This document shows positions 44,483 to 54,665 of a DNA stretch of 64,000 bases, piece after piece. The notes beneath the pieces were generated by a model, which did not search any database, was not told the DNA's origin, and saw only the letters and a list, made by a program, of their open reading frames with translations. Numbering within the stretch: position 1 is the stretch's first letter; each line of letters begins with the position of its first letter. The position numbers and the translations under genes are program-made. The DNA is from JBEVNR01 sp040507985 (lineage in GTDB: Bacteria > Pseudomonadota > Alphaproteobacteria > Rickettsiales > UBA6187), in NCBI GenBank assembly GCA_040507985.1, contig JBEVNR010000023.1, positions 1 through 64,000 of the forward strand, given 5' to 3'.

Positions 44483-45277
44483 GTGGTGAAAATACGCAAT
44501 TATCTTCTATGCGGGGTGCTGGGATTGTCCGTCGTCGGAGCGTTCGGCCCCCATTCGGCCATCGCGTCGAGCGGAGGGGAAAGCGAACCCGAACTCATGC
44601 GCCCGGATTGGTCTTTTGAAGGCGTTTTCGGAAAATTCGACCGCCGTGCCGCGCAACGGGGCTATCAAGTCTATAAGGAAGTCTGTTCGGCCTGCCATTC
44701 CATGCAACTCGTCTCGTTTCGCAATTTAAAGGAGCTGGGATTCTCCGAAGACGAAGTCAAAACCATCGCCGCCGGCTACCAATATACCGACGGACCGGAC
44801 GACGCCGGCGACATGTTCGAGCGCCCTGGACGTCCGTCCGACCGCTTTAAGCCGCCTTTTGCGAACGAAAAAGCCGCGCGCGCCAATAACGGCGGTGCGT
44901 ACCCGCCCGACCTTTCGCTTATCGTCAAGGCGCGCGAAGACGGGCCGAACTATATTTACTCGCTGCTGCACGGTTACGAAGACGCGCCCGAAGGCGTGAA
45001 AATGACGGAGGGCAAATATTATAACAAATATTTCTCCGGCAACCAAATTTCCATGCCCAATCCCCTTTCCGACGGACAAGTGGAATATTCCGATCCCGGC
45101 GTGAAAAACAATCGTGACCAAATGACCTATGACGTGGTGAATTTCCTGCAATGGGCGGCGGAGCCGGAAATGGAACAACGCAAGGCGACCGGCGTCAAAA
45201 CCATGCTGTTTTTGCTGGCCTTCACCGGATTGTTTTACGTGGCGAAAAAGCGCATCTGGGCGCGATTGAAGCGGTAA
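44483..45277 (+). CDS. petC: Cytochrome c1 of the bc1 complex
   Basis: Membrane-anchored c-type cytochrome subunit that reduces soluble cytochrome c. It is 264 aa. An N-terminal signal peptide ends around residue 27 (HSAIASS). The haem site is CSACHSM. The axial Met is likely in the ISMPNPLSDG segment, and PPDLSLIVKAREDG is characteristic. A C-terminal membrane helix (TMLFLLAFTGLFYVAKKR) anchors it. The start is GTG at 44483 (or the next GTG at 44486), behind a TAAGGA ribosome site. A strong terminator follows. Confidence 0.96.
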   Translation: MVKIRNYLLCGVLGLSVVGAFGPHSAIASSGGESEPELMRPDWSFEGVFGKFDRRAAQRGYQVYKEVCSACHSMQLVSFRNLKELGFSEDEVKTIAAGYQYTDGPDDAGDMFERPGRPSDRFKPPFANEKAARANNGGAYPPDLSLIVKAREDGPNYIYSLLHGYEDAPEGVKMTEGKYYNKYFSGNQISMPNPLSDGQVEYSDPGVKNNRDQMTYDVVNFLQWAAEPEMEQRKATGVKTMLFLLAFTGLFYVAKKRIWARLKR

Positions 45278-45295
45278 AAAAACCACACTTATCTT

Positions 45296-45335
45296 AGCCC
45301 CGCTATCGGACGCCCTCCCGAAGCGGGGCTTTTTA
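45296..45335 (+). terminator. Rho-independent terminator of petABC
   Basis: AGCCCCGCT (45296-45304) and AGCGGGGCT (45322-45330) form a 9-bp GC-rich stem, followed directly by TTTTT. It lies 19 nt after the petC stop. Confidence 0.85.
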
Positions 45336-45465
45336 TTGCGCCGCATAAAGGCGAGATTATAATTTAAGGAAAGAGCGACCCGCTTTTTTAAAAAATAACG
45401 CATTGTTTGAGAATAGCTGCTACTCTGCAAGCGCAATAACATTAGCACGTTAAGGAGCATGGCGT

Positions 45466-47010
45466 ATGACGGACGACAAACATAAGATTGAACCGCTACA
45501 TATTGAATTCACCCAAAAAGCCATAGAAGACCAGGACACGTTCGTGATTGGCCTGCACGAAGGAGAAGAATTGCCGACCGAATTTGAGCGGCTCGACGAG
45601 CAATGTTCCGGCTCAATCTCCAAGGCCATGCATAGCGGCGATTTTACGGGCAAGGCAAAGGAATGCTGCGTCGTTTCCTATCCGTCCGGCATTTCGGCCT
45701 CCCGCATCGTGTTGCTGGGATTAGGTAAAAAAGGCGATAAAACCTGCATGCGCCAAGCGCGGGACGCCGGCGGTGACTTGTACGCGAAACTGTCCGGACT
45801 AAAAGCCGTTAACGCCTACGTCACGCTTCCCTCGTGCGAGAAGAAAGAGTTGACCGTCGACCACATGGCCTTCGGAGCGGAATTACGCTCCTATTCCTTT
45901 GAAAATTATTTCACCACCGAAAAAAATCGCGAGAAAGAAGCGAAAAAACATAGCGTCAAACGCATCACGTTCCATCTGGAAAAACGCGCGAAGCACGAAG
46001 CCTACAAAAAATTGACGGCGGTGCGCAAGGGCGTATTTTTCGCGCGCGACGTCGTCACCACCCCGCCGAACAAGCTGGCACCGCTCGTCTATGCGGAAAT
46101 CATCAAAAACCAACTGACTCCGGCCGGCGTAAAGGTAAAAATCATTACTCGCAAACAGCTCGAAAAAATGGGCGCGGGCGCGTTATTAGGCGTCGGTCAA
46201 GGCTCGGCGCAAGATAGCTGCATGGTGGTTATGGAATATCACGGCAAGCCCGGCTCGCGCGAGATGGACGCCGCGCTTATCGGCAAAGGAGTAATATTCG
46301 ACACCGGCGGTATTTCCATCAAGCCGGCGCCCGGCATGGAAGACATGAAGCACGACATGGCCGGGTCGGCGGCGGTGGCCGGCGCGGTGTACGCGCTGGC
46401 GCTGCGCGGCGCGGAAGTCAACGTCGTGGGTGCGGTCGGGTTGGTGGAAAACATGCCGGACGGCAACGCGCAACGCCCCAGCGACGTGGTGACGAGCCTC
46501 TCCGGACAAACCGTCGAAGTGTTGAACACCGACGCCGAAGGACGCCTGGTGCTCGCCGACGTGCTGACCTACGCGCAGCGGAACTTCTCGCCGAAACTCA
46601 TCGTCGATCTGGCAACCTTGACGGGCGCCATCGTGGTCAGTCTGGCGGAGGAATATGCCGGATTGTTTTGCAATAACGATGCGCTCGCGAACGCTTTATA
46701 CGAAGCGGGACTGGAAAGCGGCGAAAAATTATGGCGTTTCCCTTTGCACGAAAATTACGATAAAATGATTGATTCGCCCATCGCCGACATGCAAAATATT
46801 AGCAACGGGCGCGGCGCGGGAAGCATCACCGCCGCGCAATTTTTGCAGCGTTTCATCGAAAACGACACGCCGTGGGCGCATTTGGACATTGCCGGCACGG
46901 CATGGACGAAAACCGTCGGCCCCGTCTGCCCGAAAGGCGCGACCGGTTTCGGCGTGCGGGCGCTCGACCGCTTTATTGAAAATTATTGCGAAAACGCGCC
47001 TAAAAAATAA
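45466..47010 (+). CDS. pepA: Leucyl aminopeptidase (M17)
   Basis: A hexameric dizinc or dimanganese aminopeptidase that releases N-terminal residues in the cytosol. It is 514 aa, the normal size. The C-terminal catalytic domain contains LIGKGVIFDTGGISIKPAPG with metal-binding Asp and Lys, the signature NTDAEGRLVLADVL, and DLATLTGAIVVSL. The N-terminal domain is divergent, as usual. An AAGGAG ribosome site precedes the ATG. It heads a plus-strand run with nusB and ffh. Confidence 0.95.
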   Translation: MTDDKHKIEPLHIEFTQKAIEDQDTFVIGLHEGEELPTEFERLDEQCSGSISKAMHSGDFTGKAKECCVVSYPSGISASRIVLLGLGKKGDKTCMRQARDAGGDLYAKLSGLKAVNAYVTLPSCEKKELTVDHMAFGAELRSYSFENYFTTEKNREKEAKKHSVKRITFHLEKRAKHEAYKKLTAVRKGVFFARDVVTTPPNKLAPLVYAEIIKNQLTPAGVKVKIITRKQLEKMGAGALLGVGQGSAQDSCMVVMEYHGKPGSREMDAALIGKGVIFDTGGISIKPAPGMEDMKHDMAGSAAVAGAVYALALRGAEVNVVGAVGLVENMPDGNAQRPSDVVTSLSGQTVEVLNTDAEGRLVLADVLTYAQRNFSPKLIVDLATLTGAIVVSLAEEYAGLFCNNDALANALYEAGLESGEKLWRFPLHENYDKMIDSPIADMQNISNGRGAGSITAAQFLQRFIENDTPWAHLDIAGTAWTKTVGPVCPKGATGFGVRALDRFIENYCENAPKK

Positions 47011-47028
47011 CATAGACAGTTCCGTTAT

Positions 47029-47556
47029 ATGAGTACCCACGACGTCGGCGGCGATTCCCGCCGCCGAAGAGCGCGCCTCGCGGCGTTGCATTATCTTTAC
47101 GCCGCAGAAATGCAAAATCACGCCTTTAAGCCCCACGAGTTGCGCGCGGGGATATTAGAATATTGGCGCGACGAATTGCCCGTCCCCCCCGCCGCCGGTA
47201 TCGACCTCGCTTTTTTCGACGCGCTGGTGGCTGGGTGCTACGTCGCCCGCGCCGATCTGGACGAAATGATTGCGCTCTATCTGGCGTCGAACTGGAAGTT
47301 GTCGCGCATCGACATTTTAATGCGCGACCTGCTTCGGCTCGGCGTGTTTGAGTTGGCGGTGCGGAAGGACGTTTCCTTCGCCACCATCCTTGACGAATAT
47401 ATCGACGTGGCAAAATGTTACTTCAACGACGCCGAAGCCGCTTTCGTCAACGGGTTGCTCGACAACGTGGCGAAGGCGCTGCGCGCCGAGGAAAAGGAGG
47501 CGCGCGCCGCCGCCATGCGCATCGCTCTCGCGGCGCAAGCGGAGGAAGAAAAATAA
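47029..47556 (+). CDS. nusB: Transcription antitermination protein NusB
   Basis: RNA-binding factor that joins NusE on boxA sequences in rRNA operons. It is 175 aa. It is all helical, with RRRRARLAALHYLYAAEMQN at the start, LDEMIALYLASNWKLSRIDILMRDLLRLGVFEL in the centre, and FATILDEYIDVAKCYFNDAEAAFVNGLLDNVAK near the end, which is the conserved C-terminal pattern. The C-terminus is an alanine/glutamate-rich helix. The usual neighbour ribH is not present; it lies 18 nt after pepA and 24 nt before ffh. Confidence 0.93.
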   Translation: MSTHDVGGDSRRRRARLAALHYLYAAEMQNHAFKPHELRAGILEYWRDELPVPPAAGIDLAFFDALVAGCYVARADLDEMIALYLASNWKLSRIDILMRDLLRLGVFELAVRKDVSFATILDEYIDVAKCYFNDAEAAFVNGLLDNVAKALRAEEKEARAAAMRIALAAQAEEEK

Positions 47557-47580
47557 CGGATTGATAAGAAGGTTTTTTCT

Positions 47581-48942
47581 ATGTTCGAGCGCCTAAGCGA
47601 CGGATTCTCCGGCATTTTCTCGCGACTCACCGCCAAGGGCGCGCTGACCGAAAAAGACGTGGACGCGGCGATGCGCGAAATTCGCGTGGCGTTGCTCGAG
47701 GCGGACGTCTCCTTGCCGGTGGCGAAGCGCTTTATCGCCGACGTGCGCGACAAAGCGGTCGGGGAAAAGCTTTTTAAAAGCGTCTCTCCCGGGCAAATGG
47801 TGGCGAAATTGGTGCACGACGCCCTAAAGGAGGCGCTGGGCGGAGACGCGACGGACATAGACGTAAAATGCGCTCCCCCCGCCGTCATTCTTATGGCCGG
47901 CGTACAAGGATCGGGAAAAACCACGTCGTCCGGCAAGTTGGCGCTGTGGCTGAAAAAACGCCTGAATAAACGGGCGCTGCTTGCGTCGCTCGACGTTTAT
48001 CGTCCGGCCGCGCAAACGCAACTGCAATTGCTCGCCGACCGCGTCAGCTGCGACGCCTTGCCGATCGTCGAGGGCCAGCGTCCGGAAGCCATCGCGGAGC
48101 GCGCCCTCCACGCGGCAAAAAAAGGCGGGTACGACGTTCTAATCGTCGATACCGCCGGGCGGTTGCACGTGGACGACGCCATGATGGAAGAATTGAAAAA
48201 CGTCAAAAACATCCTTCTTCCCCAAGAGACGCTGCTCGTCGTCGACGCCATGACCGGGCAGGACGCCGTTAACGTCGCAGAACGTTTTAACGCGCAAGAC
48301 GTGGGCGTGACCGGCGTCGTGCTTACGCGGCTGGACGGCGACGCGCGCGGCGGCGCCGCCTTGTCGATGCGCTACGCCACCGGCGTGCCGATTAAATTTG
48401 CGGGTACGGGCGAACGCCCGGAAGATTTCTCGGCCTTTCGCCCCGACGGGGCCGCAAGCAGCATTCTGGGCATGGGCGACGTTGTCGGGTTGGTGGAAAA
48501 AGTTGCGGAGAACGTCCGGGAGCAAGACGCCAAAGACATGGAAAAAGCGTTCCTTTCCGGTCGATTTACCCTTGACGACATGCTTCGCCAATTTGCGATG
48601 ATGCGGAAAATGGGTGGACTGGGCGGATTGATGAAATTTATCCCCGGCATGGGCAAGCTTCAGGAAAATTTGCCTAACCCTAAAGAACAAGAAAGTAAAA
48701 TTAAACGCATGGAGGCCATTATCTTCTCCATGACGAAAGCCGAACGAAAAAATCCCGATCTATTAAACGGATCGCGCAAGCGGCGCATCGCCAAAGGCTC
48801 GGGCGTCGACGTGGCGGACGTCAATCGTCTGCTGAAGGCGCATAAAGACATGTCTACCATGATGAAAAAAATTTCCCGCACGCCGAAGAAAAAGCTGATG
48901 CGCCAATTTGCCGGCGGGGCGCCCTCTTCTAAACCAAGATAG
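47581..48942 (+). CDS. ffh: Signal recognition particle protein Ffh
   Basis: GTPase that binds 4.5S RNA and signal peptides and targets membrane proteins to FtsY. It is 453 aa. The N domain is followed by the G domain with VQGSGKTTSSGKLA, LASLDVYRPAAQTQL, DVLIVDTAGRLHVD, VVDAMTGQDAVNVA and GVVLTRLDGDARGGAALS. The methionine-rich M domain (about residues 325-440) contains MMRKMGGLGGLMKFIPGMG and the RNA-binding SGV-type stretch RIAKGSGVDVADVNRLLK. rpsP, the usual next gene, is absent here. Confidence 0.97.
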   Translation: MFERLSDGFSGIFSRLTAKGALTEKDVDAAMREIRVALLEADVSLPVAKRFIADVRDKAVGEKLFKSVSPGQMVAKLVHDALKEALGGDATDIDVKCAPPAVILMAGVQGSGKTTSSGKLALWLKKRLNKRALLASLDVYRPAAQTQLQLLADRVSCDALPIVEGQRPEAIAERALHAAKKGGYDVLIVDTAGRLHVDDAMMEELKNVKNILLPQETLLVVDAMTGQDAVNVAERFNAQDVGVTGVVLTRLDGDARGGAALSMRYATGVPIKFAGTGERPEDFSAFRPDGAASSILGMGDVVGLVEKVAENVREQDAKDMEKAFLSGRFTLDDMLRQFAMMRKMGGLGGLMKFIPGMGKLQENLPNPKEQESKIKRMEAIIFSMTKAERKNPDLLNGSRKRRIAKGSGVDVADVNRLLKAHKDMSTMMKKISRTPKKKLMRQFAGGAPSSKPR

Positions 48943-48962
48943 GGAACGACGTATGATAGAAC

Positions 48963-49307
48963 TTAGGCGAAGGAGTCCGTGTTAACCGGGTCGGACAATA
49001 ATTCCCGCCCGTTCGAGGAAAAAACCGGCTTCGACGCGTCTAATTTATCTTTGATCGCAAACGCCAATATCAATCCGTTGACGCAAAACGCCGAAACGTT
49101 CGTCACGACAAGGGGCTTGTCGCCGAGCATGAATCCGTAGATCATCCAGCTTAAATTGGTGAGGCATAATAAAGAAAACGTGGCGAGGGAAAGCCCCTTT
49201 GCGCTGCGCTCCTTACATACCTTATATGCTTGCGGCAAAAAACAGACGGAAGCGAGAATGGTGGCGAGCCATCCCATAAAAGAAATAAAAAAATCGCCTT
49301 CCGGCAT
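48963..49307 (-). CDS. SemiSWEET-type PQ-loop sugar transporter
   Basis: A 114-aa inner-membrane protein of the SemiSWEET/MtN3 family, which works as a dimer of three-helix units to move sugars or similar solutes. Three hydrophobic segments are seen (residues about 6-28, 40-60, 68-87). The PQ motif is in SVCFLPQAYKVCKERSAKGLS, and LTNLSWMIYGFML carries the conserved Asn and Trp. The C-terminal 25 residues are an extra polar tail. It is monocistronic with its own promoter, with an AAAGGA ribosome site. The substrate is unknown. Confidence 0.88.
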   Translation of the reverse strand: MPEGDFFISFMGWLATILASVCFLPQAYKVCKERSAKGLSLATFSLLCLTNLSWMIYGFMLGDKPLVVTNVSAFCVNGLILAFAIKDKLDASKPVFSSNGRELLSDPVNTDSFA

Positions 49308-49340
49308 AGATGATTCCTTTAAGATACTAATACTTTATTA

Positions 49341-49369
49341 AGTATATATGCTTGCGATCAAAAAGTAAA
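49341..49369 (-). promoter_or_regulatory. Predicted promoter for the SemiSWEET gene
   Basis: On the minus strand, TTTACT (49364-49369) and TATACT (49341-49346) are 17 bp apart, with predicted initiation near 49334 and the ATG at 49307. Confidence 0.5.
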
Positions 49370-49390
49370 CGCGATTTTTACCGGGCGCCA

Positions 49391-49452
49391 TAGGGTAAAA
49401 ACATGAATTAACGCATTAATAATTTATCTTTAACATATGAATCTTCGTCATA
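49391..49452. repeat. Truncated left end of the MITE-like family
   Basis: This stretch starts TAGGGTAAAAACATGAATTAA and continues through ATTAATAATTTAT and TTAACATATGAATCTTCGTCAT. It matches 3144-3205 of the complete element with few differences. No right terminal repeat or flanking duplication is seen; the similarity stops just before the histidine-kinase stop codon, so this is a relic left end. Confidence 0.65.
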
Positions 49453-49455
49453 TCC

Positions 49456-51432
49456 TTACGCTATTTTTTCTTCCCTCGCAGCGCCATTGGCCAAGACGTC
49501 GTTCGCCGGCGGTTTGGGTAATATCGTCGGCAAGGGTTTCGGAAAATCGGGCGCGTTTTCGGCGCCGGTAAAGGCCGGGAAATAGCACGTGAAGCGCGCG
49601 CCTTCGCCGGGGGCGCTTTTCACCGTAATGTGTCCGCCGTGTTGCGACACGATTTTCTTGACGTAAGACAAGCCCAGTCCGGCGCCGTCGATATTTTCCA
49701 CGTCCGAGTTGCGCACCCGCGCGAAGGGAGAGAATATGTCGCGCAGCTTGTCTTTCTCTATGCCCACGCCGCCGTCCTCGCAGGCGAACTTCACGAATTT
49801 TCCGTCGCGGGAACGGCTGACGCGCACGGCGATTTTTCCGCCGTCCTTATTGTATTTCACGGCGTTGGAAATCAGGCTCCACACGACGTTGCCCAGTTTT
49901 TCGGGGTCGGCGTCGGCCAGCGGCGCGTCGTCGTCGGCCTTGACGGACATATGTATTTTTTTGTCCGAGGCGGCAAGGGCGAAAACGTCGAAATATTTTT
50001 CGGCGACCTCCTTCATGTCGCAAGGGGCCTTGGCGAGCGCGGTCGGGCCTTGCTCGTGTTCGCGAATTTGCTCTAAAAACGCCGAGATCAAGCCGTTTTG
50101 CATCAAGGCGGACCGCCGAATGACGGTAACGTGCTCTTTTTGTCTGGCGTTAAGCGGACCGTACAACCCATGGTGCAATATTTCGCTAAAGGCGGTGATC
50201 TGCGCCAGCGGCGCCCGCACCTCACGCGCCATGTAGCGCAACGCGCTGCGGGTAAGTTCGTACGATTGCCGCAACTCTTCCCGGCTCTCCCGCAATTCGC
50301 GGTTATAATCGGACACAAGCCGAATTTGCCGGGTGAGGGCGTCTATTTCGCGGCATTCGCCGGCGGGATAATATTTCGGCGCGCGTCCGGAGGAAATTTC
50401 CGACGCCGCTTCCGCAAGCACCGTGAGCGGATAGACGACGCGACGGCGAAACGTCGCCATCAGCGTCAGAATGACGGCGAGGGCGACCAATATGCCGGAC
50501 ACCGCCCGGCGGAGCGGCGCGAACACCCGCGCGGCGACGTTCGCGGCGTCGTACCCCGTCACGACGGTAAAGGGAAAACGCTCGGTTTTGACGTAACGGA
50601 CGGCGGGGAATGGATCGCCGGTCACGTGCGCGTTCAGTCCGCCCTGGGGCGCGGCTTTTTCGTCGCGCACTATTTCCCGCACGATCGGGCCGCTGAACGG
50701 TTCGAGCGCGCGGTCCTTAAACTGCGCGACGATGAATCCCTCGTCGTCCAGCAACATGAAGCGCGTGTCGGGATTATGCAACTCGCTCTCCAATAAGCCG
50801 GCGACGCCGTCCACGCCTATTCCGACGATAAGCGTGCCGCGTGGACGGCCCCGGGCGTCGGCGACGGCAAGGGCGACGGGCATGGTCCATTCGTTGCCGG
50901 TGGCGCCGAACAGCACGTTGCCGACGTGCAGCTTATAAGGCTCGGCGGCGGAGTGCGCCACCAGATCGCTGAGCGCCTCGGCGGGGAAGAGCGCCCCGTC
51001 CACGTTCGACGTTTCCATAATGTCGCCGACCTCGTTGTCGAACCACATCATATATTCCCATGGGAACAAATGGTTCAGAAACACGGGCGCGCCGGCGAAT
51101 ATTTCCGAAGACGGATTGGCGCCCGTGAGAAAATCGAACAAGTGGCGCAAATCTTCTTCGGTTTTTACCTTGCTGACGATATGCAGCCCCGCCTCTTCCA
51201 TCAGCGACCGGGTTTGTTCCAATCCGTCCTGCAGAAATATCTCCAGCCGCTGGGCGTCGCGGTGAAGCTCGTTCGCGGCCAGCTTTGACTCGCGGTCATA
51301 TACGTACTTGCCGATAAACGCGCAAAGCAACAGTGCGGCCAAGGCCGTTCCGAGCATAAGCCACCCATATTGCCGGTTAAGCGTGGCGAAAGGAACGAGC
51401 GGCGCCGAAGGCGCGGTTTCTTTATCGGACAT
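49456..51432 (-). CDS. Sensor histidine kinase-like protein lacking the H-box histidine
   Basis: A 658-aa membrane sensor from the ATG at 51432. A first membrane helix (about residues 23-43) is followed by a periplasmic Cache-type domain of about 260 residues, a second helix (about 310-330), a HAMP-like linker (RRRVVYPLTVLAEAASEISSG), a dimerisation helix pair and a HATPase domain. In the H-box, where families read SHELRTPL, this protein reads MAREVRAPLAQI, with Arg403 (codon 50224-50226) in place of the phospho-accepting His. The ATP-binding motifs are intact: SLISNAVKYNKDGG, CEDGGVGI and GAGLGLSYVKKI. It may therefore act as a pseudokinase or regulator, as DivL does with a Tyr. No response regulator is adjacent. 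The product is well supported; its mechanism is not. Confidence 0.85.
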   Translation of the reverse strand: MSDKETAPSAPLVPFATLNRQYGWLMLGTALAALLLCAFIGKYVYDRESKLAANELHRDAQRLEIFLQDGLEQTRSLMEEAGLHIVSKVKTEEDLRHLFDFLTGANPSSEIFAGAPVFLNHLFPWEYMMWFDNEVGDIMETSNVDGALFPAEALSDLVAHSAAEPYKLHVGNVLFGATGNEWTMPVALAVADARGRPRGTLIVGIGVDGVAGLLESELHNPDTRFMLLDDEGFIVAQFKDRALEPFSGPIVREIVRDEKAAPQGGLNAHVTGDPFPAVRYVKTERFPFTVVTGYDAANVAARVFAPLRRAVSGILVALAVILTLMATFRRRVVYPLTVLAEAASEISSGRAPKYYPAGECREIDALTRQIRLVSDYNRELRESREELRQSYELTRSALRYMAREVRAPLAQITAFSEILHHGLYGPLNARQKEHVTVIRRSALMQNGLISAFLEQIREHEQGPTALAKAPCDMKEVAEKYFDVFALAASDKKIHMSVKADDDAPLADADPEKLGNVVWSLISNAVKYNKDGGKIAVRVSRSRDGKFVKFACEDGGVGIEKDKLRDIFSPFARVRNSDVENIDGAGLGLSYVKKIVSQHGGHITVKSAPGEGARFTCYFPAFTGAENAPDFPKPLPTILPKPPANDVLANGAAREEKIA

Positions 51433-51659
51433 ACGGAACGGCTCCCCAAGTGAACGGCCATCGCGGAATGGCGGCAACGCAACGGATTATATACCAAAAT
51501 AACCAATATGTTAAGGTTTTATTGCTCGCCGCTCAAAGGCTAATTTATGGCATTCTTCCGGGGAAAATGCCCCCTCCCGCGTTTAACCCTGGACTTACCT
51601 TTCGCTTCGCTCTATAAAGGCGGTTAAGAAATAGTTTACATACGAGCTTCGGGCGGAAG

Positions 51660-52310
51660 ATGATCGTCGGGTGTCCTGCATGTCAAGCGCGATTCATGTT
51701 GCCGGACGAAGCGCTCGGCGGCACGGGGAGGAAAGTGCGCTGCGCCAAATGTCGCGAAACGTGGTTTCAAAAGCCGCCGGCCGTCGTCGCGATTCCTGAA
51801 CCTAAACACGCCGCCCCGCCCCCCGTTTTTGCCGGGTTGCCCGTACCAAAGGCAAAGCCGTCGTTTCGGCACGAGTGGGTGGCGTTCTCCTTGTGTTTTT
51901 CGTGGTTGATAGCGGCAAGCCTCTACTTGTTCGGGCCGGCCATCGTACGCAACGTCGCGTTTGCCGCCCCGCTTTACGTGCCGCTTGGCGTCGTCAATAC
52001 GCAGGGAGTGGCGCTATACGACACGAAGATAGAGAAGACGAAGCAATACGGACGCCCCTCCGTCGCGCTCTCCGGCACGATCGTCAACGAATCCGGGGAT
52101 CCGCGCCGCATTCCTAACTTGCAAATTACGCAAAAAGATGGGAACGGAGAAACCCTCGAAACGTCCGTGCTCGAGTCCGGCTTTCCGTTATTGGCCCCCG
52201 GACAAAAGTTAGATTATAGCAACGTGATGCCCCTTGCATCCCAGGACGTCAGCCATATCGTCATCGATATTGGCGACGCCATCGAGTTAAGCCGTCGAAG
52301 CAAAAAATAA
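51660..52310 (+). CDS. MJ0042 zinc-ribbon membrane protein (DUF3426-like)
   Basis: A 216-aa protein. The N-terminal zinc ribbon has two CxxC pairs, CPACQARF and RCAKCRETW, typical of the MJ0042 finger family. A proline-rich linker follows, then a single membrane helix (about residues 75-97, WVAFSLCFSWLIAASLYLFG). The C-terminal domain (about 110-210) resembles DUF3426-type domains, with VALSGTIVNESGDPRRIPNL and PLLAPGQKLDY. In alphaproteobacteria such genes often lie near ftsEX; here a sensor kinase is upstream and divergent. The role is unknown. Confidence 0.82.
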   Translation: MIVGCPACQARFMLPDEALGGTGRKVRCAKCRETWFQKPPAVVAIPEPKHAAPPPVFAGLPVPKAKPSFRHEWVAFSLCFSWLIAASLYLFGPAIVRNVAFAAPLYVPLGVVNTQGVALYDTKIEKTKQYGRPSVALSGTIVNESGDPRRIPNLQITQKDGNGETLETSVLESGFPLLAPGQKLDYSNVMPLASQDVSHIVIDIGDAIELSRRSKK

Positions 52311-52407
52311 ACGCTCGCCATTGAAATTACCGCCTTTGCCGAGGCATAGCTCCGGACTTCCCCGTTTTTTTCCGCTATAAACGTAACTCCGCCGAACGCC
52401 AATAGAT

Positions 52408-54663
52408 ATGTCCGCCGCCATGAACGCCTCTCCCGTGAAATGTTCCGAAAACATCGTTCCCGTCGCCTTTACCGACGCGTTGAGCGAGCGTTACCTCGCC
52501 TACGCGCTTTCAACCATCACCGCGCGGTCGCTACCGGACGTGCGCGACGGACTGAAACCCGTCCATCGGCGCCTGCTTTACGCCATGTTGCAATTAAAGC
52601 TTTCCCCGACCGAAGGCTTTAAGAAATGCGCGCGCGTGGTGGGCGACGTGATCGGCAAGTACCATCCCCACGGCGACGCGTCGGTGTACGACGCCATGGT
52701 GCGGCTGGCGCAATTTTTCTCCATTCGCTATAAAGTGGTGGACGGGCAAGGCAATTTCGGCTCCATCGACGGAGACGCCGCCGCCGCCATGCGCTACACC
52801 GAGGCGCGGCTTACCGCCTATGCCCTTGCGCTGGCCGAAGACATCGCCATGGACACGGTTGATTTTATTCCCAATTACGACGGAAGCGAACGCGAGCCGG
52901 CCGTCATGCCTGCCGCCGTGCCGAATCTGCTGGCCAACGGCGCGGACGGCATCGCCGTGGGCATGGCGACCGCCATCCCCCCGCACAACGTCGGCGAATT
53001 ATGTCGGGCGTTGGCGTATGTATTGCTAAACCCCGAGGCAACCGTCGCGGAGCTGGCGAAATTCGTTCCGGGGCCGGACTTCCCCACCGGCGGCGTGCTC
53101 GTGGAAAGCGAAGAGGCGATCGTTCGCGCCTACGAAACGGGAAAAGGCGCGTTTCGCCTGCGCGCGAAGTGGGAAAAGGAAGATTTAGGGCGCGGATCGT
53201 ATCAGATCGTAGTGACGGAAATTCCCTATCAAGTGCAGAAATCGCGGCTGATCGAGCGCATTGCCGATCTCATCAAAAATAAAAAACTGGCCGCGCTGGC
53301 CGACGTGCGCGACGAATCCGCCGAAGACATTCGCCTTATTTTGGAGCCAAAAAATCGGCAAGTGCCGGCCGAGGCATTGATGGAATCGTTGTTTCGTCTC
53401 ACCGAACTTGAAAACCGCCTCACCTTCAACATGAACGTGCTGGATAAAAACGGCGCGCCCTCGGTGATGTCGCTGAAACAAGCGATGGCGGCGTTTTTAG
53501 ATCATCGCCGCGAGGTGCTAGTGCGGAAGTCTAACCATCGATTGCTCGCCGTCGCCGATCGCATGGAGATATTGGAAGGGTTTCTCGTCGCCTATCTCAA
53601 TCTTGACGAGATTATCCGCATCATTCGCGAGGAAGACGAACCAAAGCTTGTCATGATGACGACATGGCCGCTCACCGACCGGCAAGCGGAAGCCATCCTC
53701 AACATGCGCCTGCGCTCGCTGCGAAAATTAGAGGAGCTGGAAATCCGTAGCGAGCATGCCGCGCTGGCCAAAGAAAAAGAGGAATTGGAGGCGCTGCTCG
53801 CTTCCGAGACGAAACAAACCGACGCGCTGCTGGCGCAGATTCACGACGTCGAAAAAAAATTCGGCGAGAGCGACGCCGAGGAAGGCGCGCGCCGCACCGT
53901 CATCGACGGCGCCCCGCCCCCGGCGGCGTCGGCGGGCGACGTCGTCGACCTCACCGTCGAAAAAGAGCCGCTGACGGTGTTTTGTTCGCAAAAAGGATGG
54001 ATCCGCGCCTATAAGGGCCACCACTATCCGCCCGATCAGGCGAAATATAAGGACGGCGACGCCGAGAAATTCGTCCTCAACTGCCATACCACCGATAAAT
54101 TGCTGGCCTTTACCGACGACGGAAAATTCTACACCTTGCCGGCCTCCGCCCTCTCCGGAGGAAAAAGCGACGGCGACCCGCTGCACGTCTTGTTCGACAT
54201 GCCGCAGGGCGCCAAGACGATCGCGCTGCTGCCCTATATGGCGGGAAGCCATTACTTGCTGGCGGCAACCGACGGAAAAGGGTTTCGCCTTCCCGCCGAG
54301 GAAGCCGTCGGGCGCACCAAGCTTGGCAAACATATTTTTAGCCCCGGCGACGGCGCCGCACCGCTATTTTGCCTTCCGATCCATACCGACCGACTCGCTT
54401 TCGTTGGAGACAACCGCAAAATACTGATTTTACAACCGGAGGACGTGCCGATCCTCAAAAAAGGGATGGGAGTGAAGCTGCAAAAATATTCGCACGGAGG
54501 ACTGTTCGACGTCATGCCATTCAACGCGGCGGACGGATTAAGTTGGAAAACCGGAACCCGCACCCGTACCGTCACCGACATAGCGCCGTGGGAAGGCAAG
54601 CGCGGCTCGTCCGGCAAAACCGCGCCTTTAGGCTTTCCGAGAAAGCAGGGATGGTTGCTGTAG
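52408..54663 (+). CDS. parC: DNA topoisomerase IV subunit A
   Basis: Breakage-rejoining subunit of topoisomerase IV, which decatenates daughter chromosomes. At 751 aa it fits ParC rather than GyrA. The N-terminus shows [20 protein letters not shown] and [31 protein letters not shown] is the quinolone-region helix, and the catalytic Tyr is in [29 protein letters not shown] follows. The C-terminal part (after about residue 500) forms a reduced beta-pinwheel with no GyrA box. parE is not in the window. An unusual two-tier inverted repeat lies directly after its stop. Confidence 0.95.
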   Translation: MSAAMNASPVKCSENIVPVAFTDALSERYLAYALSTITARSLPDVRDGLKPVHRRLLYAMLQLKLSPTEGFKKCARVVGDVIGKYHPHGDASVYDAMVRLAQFFSIRYKVVDGQGNFGSIDGDAAAAMRYTEARLTAYALALAEDIAMDTVDFIPNYDGSEREPAVMPAAVPNLLANGADGIAVGMATAIPPHNVGELCRALAYVLLNPEATVAELAKFVPGPDFPTGGVLVESEEAIVRAYETGKGAFRLRAKWEKEDLGRGSYQIVVTEIPYQVQKSRLIERIADLIKNKKLAALADVRDESAEDIRLILEPKNRQVPAEALMESLFRLTELENRLTFNMNVLDKNGAPSVMSLKQAMAAFLDHRREVLVRKSNHRLLAVADRMEILEGFLVAYLNLDEIIRIIREEDEPKLVMMTTWPLTDRQAEAILNMRLRSLRKLEELEIRSEHAALAKEKEELEALLASETKQTDALLAQIHDVEKKFGESDAEEGARRTVIDGAPPPAASAGDVVDLTVEKEPLTVFCSQKGWIRAYKGHHYPPDQAKYKDGDAEKFVLNCHTTDKLLAFTDDGKFYTLPASALSGGKSDGDPLHVLFDMPQGAKTIALLPYMAGSHYLLAATDGKGFRLPAEEAVGRTKLGKHIFSPGDGAAPLFCLPIHTDRLAFVGDNRKILILQPEDVPILKKGMGVKLQKYSHGGLFDVMPFNAADGLSWKTGTRTRTVTDIAPWEGKRGSSGKTAPLGFPRKQGWLL

Positions 54664-54665
54664 AG

